7,061 nt of DNA from Oscillospiraceae bacterium (lineage in GTDB: Bacteria; Bacillota; Clostridia; Oscillospirales; Oscillospiraceae), in the NCBI GenBank assembly GCA_902802215.1, contig CADCLH010000095.1, positions 1-7,061 of the forward strand, given 5' to 3'. Numbering within the stretch: the first letter of the stretch is position 1; every line of letters starts with the position of its first letter. The translations under genes were made by a program, and so were the position numbers. This document shows, one piece after another, positions 4,779 through 7,061 of this stretch. The notes under the pieces were generated by a model. It made no database searches. It was not told the origin of the DNA and was given only the letters and a program-made list of their open reading frames with translations.

Positions 4779-6221
4779 TTAAAACTGGAAATAAATGAAA
4801 GGACTCTGCCCGGTGTAGGCGAGCGCGAGGGTCAGCCCGACGAAGGCGAAGAACAGCGTCAGGCCGCCGAAGCGCGTCAGATCGACGGTGGGGTACCAGC
4901 CGTCGGGGCGCGTGCCGTTTTTGCTGCTGCGAAGAACGGCGGCAGCGGAGCACAGCGCGGTCAGGACCAGCGCGGTCACGGCCCAGAAGCTGACGAAGCT
5001 CACGCCGGGGTGCAGGGTGAAGATGTTCGCGAGGATGCGGAAGGCCTTGCCGATGCTGTCGGCGCGGAAGACGACGAGACAGAGGCTGACCCAGGTGAAG
5101 GTCAGCAGCACGTTCAGTCCCGTCAGGACCGGGCCGCCGCTTCCGACGCCGCGCGCCCTGCGCCATTTGGTCCAGAGCTTGTGCAGGCAGAGCGCCGCCC
5201 CGTGCAGCGCGCCCCAGGCGACGAAGGTCCAGGCGGCGCCGTGCCAGAGCCCGCCGACGGTCATGGTCAGGAAGAGGTTGAGGTAGGTGCGCGCCTCGCC
5301 GCGCCGGTTCCCGCCGAGCGGGATGTACAGGTAGTCCTGGAGCCAGGAGCCCAGCGAGATATGCCAGCGCTTCCAGAACTCGCTGACGTTTTGGGAGAGG
5401 TAGGGGAGGTTGAAGTTGCGCGGCAGGTCATAGCCGAGGATGCGGGCGCAGCCGACGGCCATGTCGGAGTAGCCGGAGAAGTCGCAGTAGATCTGGATGG
5501 CGTAGGCGTAGGCCATCAGCAGCAGGGTGCCGGCGCTGTAGGCGTCGGGCGCGGCGTGCACGGCGTCGACGAAGACGCCGAGGTTGTCGGCCAGCACGAT
5601 CTTCTTGAACAGGCCGAAGGCGAAGTACTGCACGCCGAGGGCGAGTCCCTCCGTCGTGACGGTCCGCTCCTCGTGCAGCTGGGGGATGAAGTCCCCGGCC
5701 TTGACGATGGGTCCGGCGACGAGCTGCGGGAAGAAGGCGATGTACAGCGCGGTCCTGACGAAATCGCGCTCGGGGGCGAGCTTGCCGCGGGAGACGTCGA
5801 TGGTGTAGCTGAGCGACTGGAAGGTATAGAAGGAGATGCCGACGGGCAGGAGGATACTCAGCGACCCGGCGCGGGCGATGCCGAAGAGCGCGCAGAAGGA
5901 GTCGACGAAGAAGTTGAAGTACTTGAACACGCCGAGGATCAGCAGCGGCAGCACGACCCCGACGCCCAGCGCGAGGCGGCGGCGCTTTCCGTCCATGTGC
6001 AGGGCGCAGACGTGGGCGGTGAGCGTCAGCCCCAGCATCAGCGCGCAGCATTTCCAGTTCCACCAGCCGTAGAAGACATAGCTTGCCAGAAGCAGCAGCA
6101 GGTGCCGGACGCGCATGCGCTTTTCCCGCTCCATGCCGCGGAAGGGCGCGGTGTTGGTCAGGGCGGCGAGGGCGCAGACGAGGGTGAAGAAGATCACAAA
6201 GGTCAGACTGTTGAACAGCAT
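4779..6221 (-). CDS. MBOAT family O-acyltransferase, AlgI/DltB-like
   Basis: The protein is 480 aa, typical for the family, with about ten or more hydrophobic segments from residue 1 on. Signature elements are ASYVFYGWWNW (46-56), LPVGISFYTFQSLSYTIDV (125-143), FFPQLVAGPIVK (163-174), IYCDFSGYSDMAVG (244-257), EFWKRWHISLGSWLQDYLYIP (281-301, His287) and GGLWHGAAWTF (323-333, the invariant His327). AlgI-type proteins transfer acyl, usually acetyl, groups across the membrane to extracellular polysaccharides; DltB does the analogous step for D-alanine on teichoic acids. The ATG lies 2 nt after the stop of the SGNH-like gene. Its ribosome binding site (GGGAGGG) lies within the last codons of that gene, so the two are co-translated and probably act together. 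No dltA or dltC and no polysaccharide polymerase are visible, so the polymer is unknown. Confidence 0.93.
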   Translation of the reverse strand: MLFNSLTFVIFFTLVCALAALTNTAPFRGMEREKRMRVRHLLLLLASYVFYGWWNWKCCALMLGLTLTAHVCALHMDGKRRRLALGVGVVLPLLILGVFKYFNFFVDSFCALFGIARAGSLSILLPVGISFYTFQSLSYTIDVSRGKLAPERDFVRTALYIAFFPQLVAGPIVKAGDFIPQLHEERTVTTEGLALGVQYFAFGLFKKIVLADNLGVFVDAVHAAPDAYSAGTLLLMAYAYAIQIYCDFSGYSDMAVGCARILGYDLPRNFNLPYLSQNVSEFWKRWHISLGSWLQDYLYIPLGGNRRGEARTYLNLFLTMTVGGLWHGAAWTFVAWGALHGAALCLHKLWTKWRRARGVGSGGPVLTGLNVLLTFTWVSLCLVVFRADSIGKAFRILANIFTLHPGVSFVSFWAVTALVLTALCSAAAVLRSSKNGTRPDGWYPTVDLTRFGGLTLFFAFVGLTLALAYTGQSPFIYFQF

Positions 6222-6223
6222 GC

Positions 6224-7061
6224 TCAGCCCTCCCTCTCCGCGATCCGGGCGGCGACGGCGTCGGCGAAGAGCCGGTGTCCCTGCCGGTTCAGATGGCCCA
6301 CGAGGGGCGCGGTGTTGGAGAAGCCGAAGGGGAGGACATGCCGGTCGTACGCTTCGAGATAGACCTCCGTGAGATCAAGGAACTCGATGCCCTTTTCTTC
6401 GCACAGCCGGGTAAAGAGCGCGAGCTTTTCGGGATCGGTCTCGGTATAGGCGGCCCCGTCGGGAGCGATGAGCACGGGCGGGGAGAAGACGACCAGCGCG
6501 CGCACGCCGTGCGCCCGGCTCTCCCGGGCGAGCTTGTCCAGCAGCCCTTCGAGCGAGGCGGCATAGTCGCCGGAGAAGGCGGCGCCCTCCTCGTACTGGC
6601 CGTCCGCCATGCCGCTGAAGAGCTCTCCGTTCTTGATATACTTGGTGTAGCACAGGCGCAGGTAGGGGAGCTTCTGGAGCATGGTGATGAGGCCGCCGGT
6701 ATGGGAGGGGATGTCGGGATAGGTCCCGCCGACGACGGCGTCCATGTCCCCGGGGGCAAAGTCCAGACTCATGGTCTCCAGGACCACCCAGCCGGAGGGG
6801 GCGTAGACCGTCAGCGCCCGGTCGAGGTGCTTGACGCAGTAGAGCAGGGTGTGGCCGGCGGTGCCGATGTTGTAGACATAGCGTTCCCCGCCGAAGCGCT
6901 CGTTGAGCAGGGCGGCGGCGTTCTCGTCCCGGGCCACATTGAAGCCCTCCATGTGCGACGAGCCCATCAGCAGGATGTCGACCGCCTCGCCCGGCGTGTA
7001 ATCGCGCAGATTGTTGAAGCCGTCGTTGTTGGTGCGGCCCATGGCGAAGCCCTCGGTGCCC
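6224..7061 (-). CDS. SGNH/AlgJ-like hydrolase-fold protein, partner of the MBOAT acyltransferase (5' end outside window)
   Basis: At least 272 aa are visible from the ATG at 7042, and the frame stays open to the window edge (codons for G-T-E-G-F-A precede that Met). The true start is probably outside, where an N-terminal membrane anchor is expected for AlgJ/DltD-like partners. Motifs numbered from Met7042 are GRTNNDGFNN (2-11), ILLMGSSHMEGFN (23-35, nucleophile Ser in GSSH), NIGTAGHT (58-65, block II-like) and VGHLNRQGHRLFADAV (248-263, the block V His). The usual Asp three residues before that His is not present (Leu247). Such proteins act beside MBOAT enzymes in O-acylation of surface polymers as the second transferase or esterase. 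MBOAT translation is coupled to the end of this gene. An internal start at Met7042 cannot be fully excluded, as GAGGG precedes it at plausible spacing. Confidence 0.8.
   Translation of the reverse strand, partial: GTEGFAMGRTNNDGFNNLRDYTPGEAVDILLMGSSHMEGFNVARDENAAALLNERFGGERYVYNIGTAGHTLLYCVKHLDRALTVYAPSGWVVLETMSLDFAPGDMDAVVGGTYPDIPSHTGGLITMLQKLPYLRLCYTKYIKNGELFSGMADGQYEEGAAFSGDYAASLEGLLDKLARESRAHGVRALVVFSPPVLIAPDGAAYTETDPEKLALFTRLCEEKGIEFLDLTEVYLEAYDRHVLPFGFSNTAPLVGHLNRQGHRLFADAVAARIAEREG

Noticed and set aside
5010..6362. 450-aa open frame on the plus strand
   Set aside because: Antisense to the MBOAT gene. Its composition is an acidic Gly/Glu/Asp/Val repeat-like run, with no recognisable domain.

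Overview
The window looks like chromosomal DNA from a GC-rich anaerobic Firmicute, most likely a gut Clostridia of the Oscillospiraceae/Ruminococcaceae type. This is inferred from strong AAGGAGG-type ribosome binding sites, the gene families present (2-hydroxyacyl-CoA dehydratase-like and CooC-like proteins, both anaerobic iron-sulfur/metal enzyme families), and short palindromic repeats at the left edge that resemble those common in this group. No taxonomic marker gene is present. All six supported genes lie on the minus strand, so the window reads from right to left.

Right part (7061 to 4779): the 3' portion of an SGNH/AlgJ-like esterase-type gene runs in from the right edge. It is followed after 2 nt by an AlgI/DltB-type MBOAT O-acyltransferase. 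Together they form a likely extracellular or cell-surface polymer O-acylation pair. A perfect 11-bp hairpin follows the MBOAT stop codon.

Middle (4702 to 4176): a TspO/MBR membrane protein gene lies downstream of a consensus-like -10 box. It ends in a textbook Rho-independent terminator, so the next operon is a separate unit.

Left part (4082 to 113): a three-gene operon has its own candidate promoter and a 13-bp palindrome at the expected transcription start. It encodes a CooC-like P-loop ATPase, a 399-aa HgdB-type 2-hydroxyacyl-CoA dehydratase/benzoyl-CoA reductase-family subunit (TTG start), and a 597-aa divergent second subunit of the same family. The larger subunit has a Trp-rich N-terminal extension. 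The two dehydratase-like genes overlap by 8 nt. This is the most interesting part of the window. Classical systems of this family use an ASKHA-type [4Fe-4S] activator (HgdC/FldI/HadI), whereas here the associated ATPase is a CooC/NifH-like deviant-Walker-A protein with a CxC motif. No CO dehydrogenase gene is present. The set could be a novel ATP-driven reductase or dehydratase whose substrate cannot be read from the sequence.

The left 230 bases carry no gene. They hold a long imperfect 3'-UTR hairpin, a probable terminator and a cluster of small hairpins resembling a REP/MITE-type element cut by the window edge.
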